This document shows positions 63,937 to 64,000 of a stretch of DNA of 64,000 nucleotides, in pieces. The notes beneath the pieces are model-generated. The model worked only from the letters and a program-made list of their open reading frames with translations, did no database searches and was not told the DNA's origin. Numbering within the stretch: position 1 is the stretch's first letter; the number at the start of each line of letters is the position of its first letter. The position numbers were made by a program, and so were the translations under genes. The DNA is from Gigaspora margarita (lineage: Eukaryota; Glomeromycota; Glomeromycetes; Diversisporales; Gigasporaceae): the NCBI GenBank assembly GCA_009809945.1, contig WTPW01000625.1:62001-126000 (forward strand). Direction: 5' to 3'.

Positions 63937-64000
63937 ACAATTCATAACCTTTTTCTGTGCAGCAAATAACAAAAATAGCTAAGAAAATGTTTGCAACTGT

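Noticed and set aside
1-64000. LTR retroelement, Polinton or other virus-like element
   Set aside because: I saw no long terminal direct repeats, integrase, protease or capsid-like frames; the only reverse transcriptase belongs to the LINE.

Overview
The window is a transposon graveyard from a very AT-rich eukaryotic nuclear genome. I find no intact host protein gene, no intact tRNA and no rRNA gene in 64 kb. Poly(A)-tailed retroposons, a two-ORF LINE with endonuclease, reverse transcriptase and RNase H, many short terminal-inverted-repeat (TIR) elements and TTAGGG-type motifs fit an early-diverging fungus. The style of the LINE proteins recalls arbuscular mycorrhizal fungi (Glomeromycotina, Rhizophagus-like). 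That assignment is an inference from memory, not a search result.

Layout. 0-7.9 kb: foldback elements, short-unit tandem repeats and an old ~100-bp satellite. 7.95-11.7 kb: a long tRNA-derived retroposon (called SINE-L here) split by a Tc1-like element, itself split by a hAT-like and a pogo-like element. 12-19.8 kb: LINE relics and several miniature inverted-repeat (MITE) families, including nested pairs. 19.8-25.2 kb: three more SINE-L copies; one is full length with target-site duplications (TSDs) and holds three nested DNA elements. 25.7-39.5 kb: one large LINE on the minus strand, inserted into a foldback element and bounded by a 16-bp TSD. It carries a TA-flanked MITE in ORF2, another MITE in its 5' leader, and a 2.7-kb satellite-bearing insert in its RNase H region. 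39.8-46 kb: a second SINE family, another SINE-L copy and a second Tc1-like copy. 46-56.9 kb: stacked foldback elements, many sharing one ~90-bp phrase, and a 1.05-kb near-perfect palindrome inserted in a MITE. 57-64 kb: minisatellite, hairpins, a third SINE family inside a hAT-like element, and the best-preserved SINE-L copy.

The elements do not work together as a pathway, but they date one another. Several filled sites can be compared with empty sites elsewhere in the window. This gives firm boundaries and TSD lengths (TA, 4, 8, 9 and 16 bp) and a relative order of insertion. Older copies differ from the best-preserved one largely by C-to-T and G-to-A changes. The least explained signals are the phrase shared by unrelated foldback families, the ~1-kb tRNA-derived retroposon family, and the satellite-carrying insertion with a 9-bp duplication.
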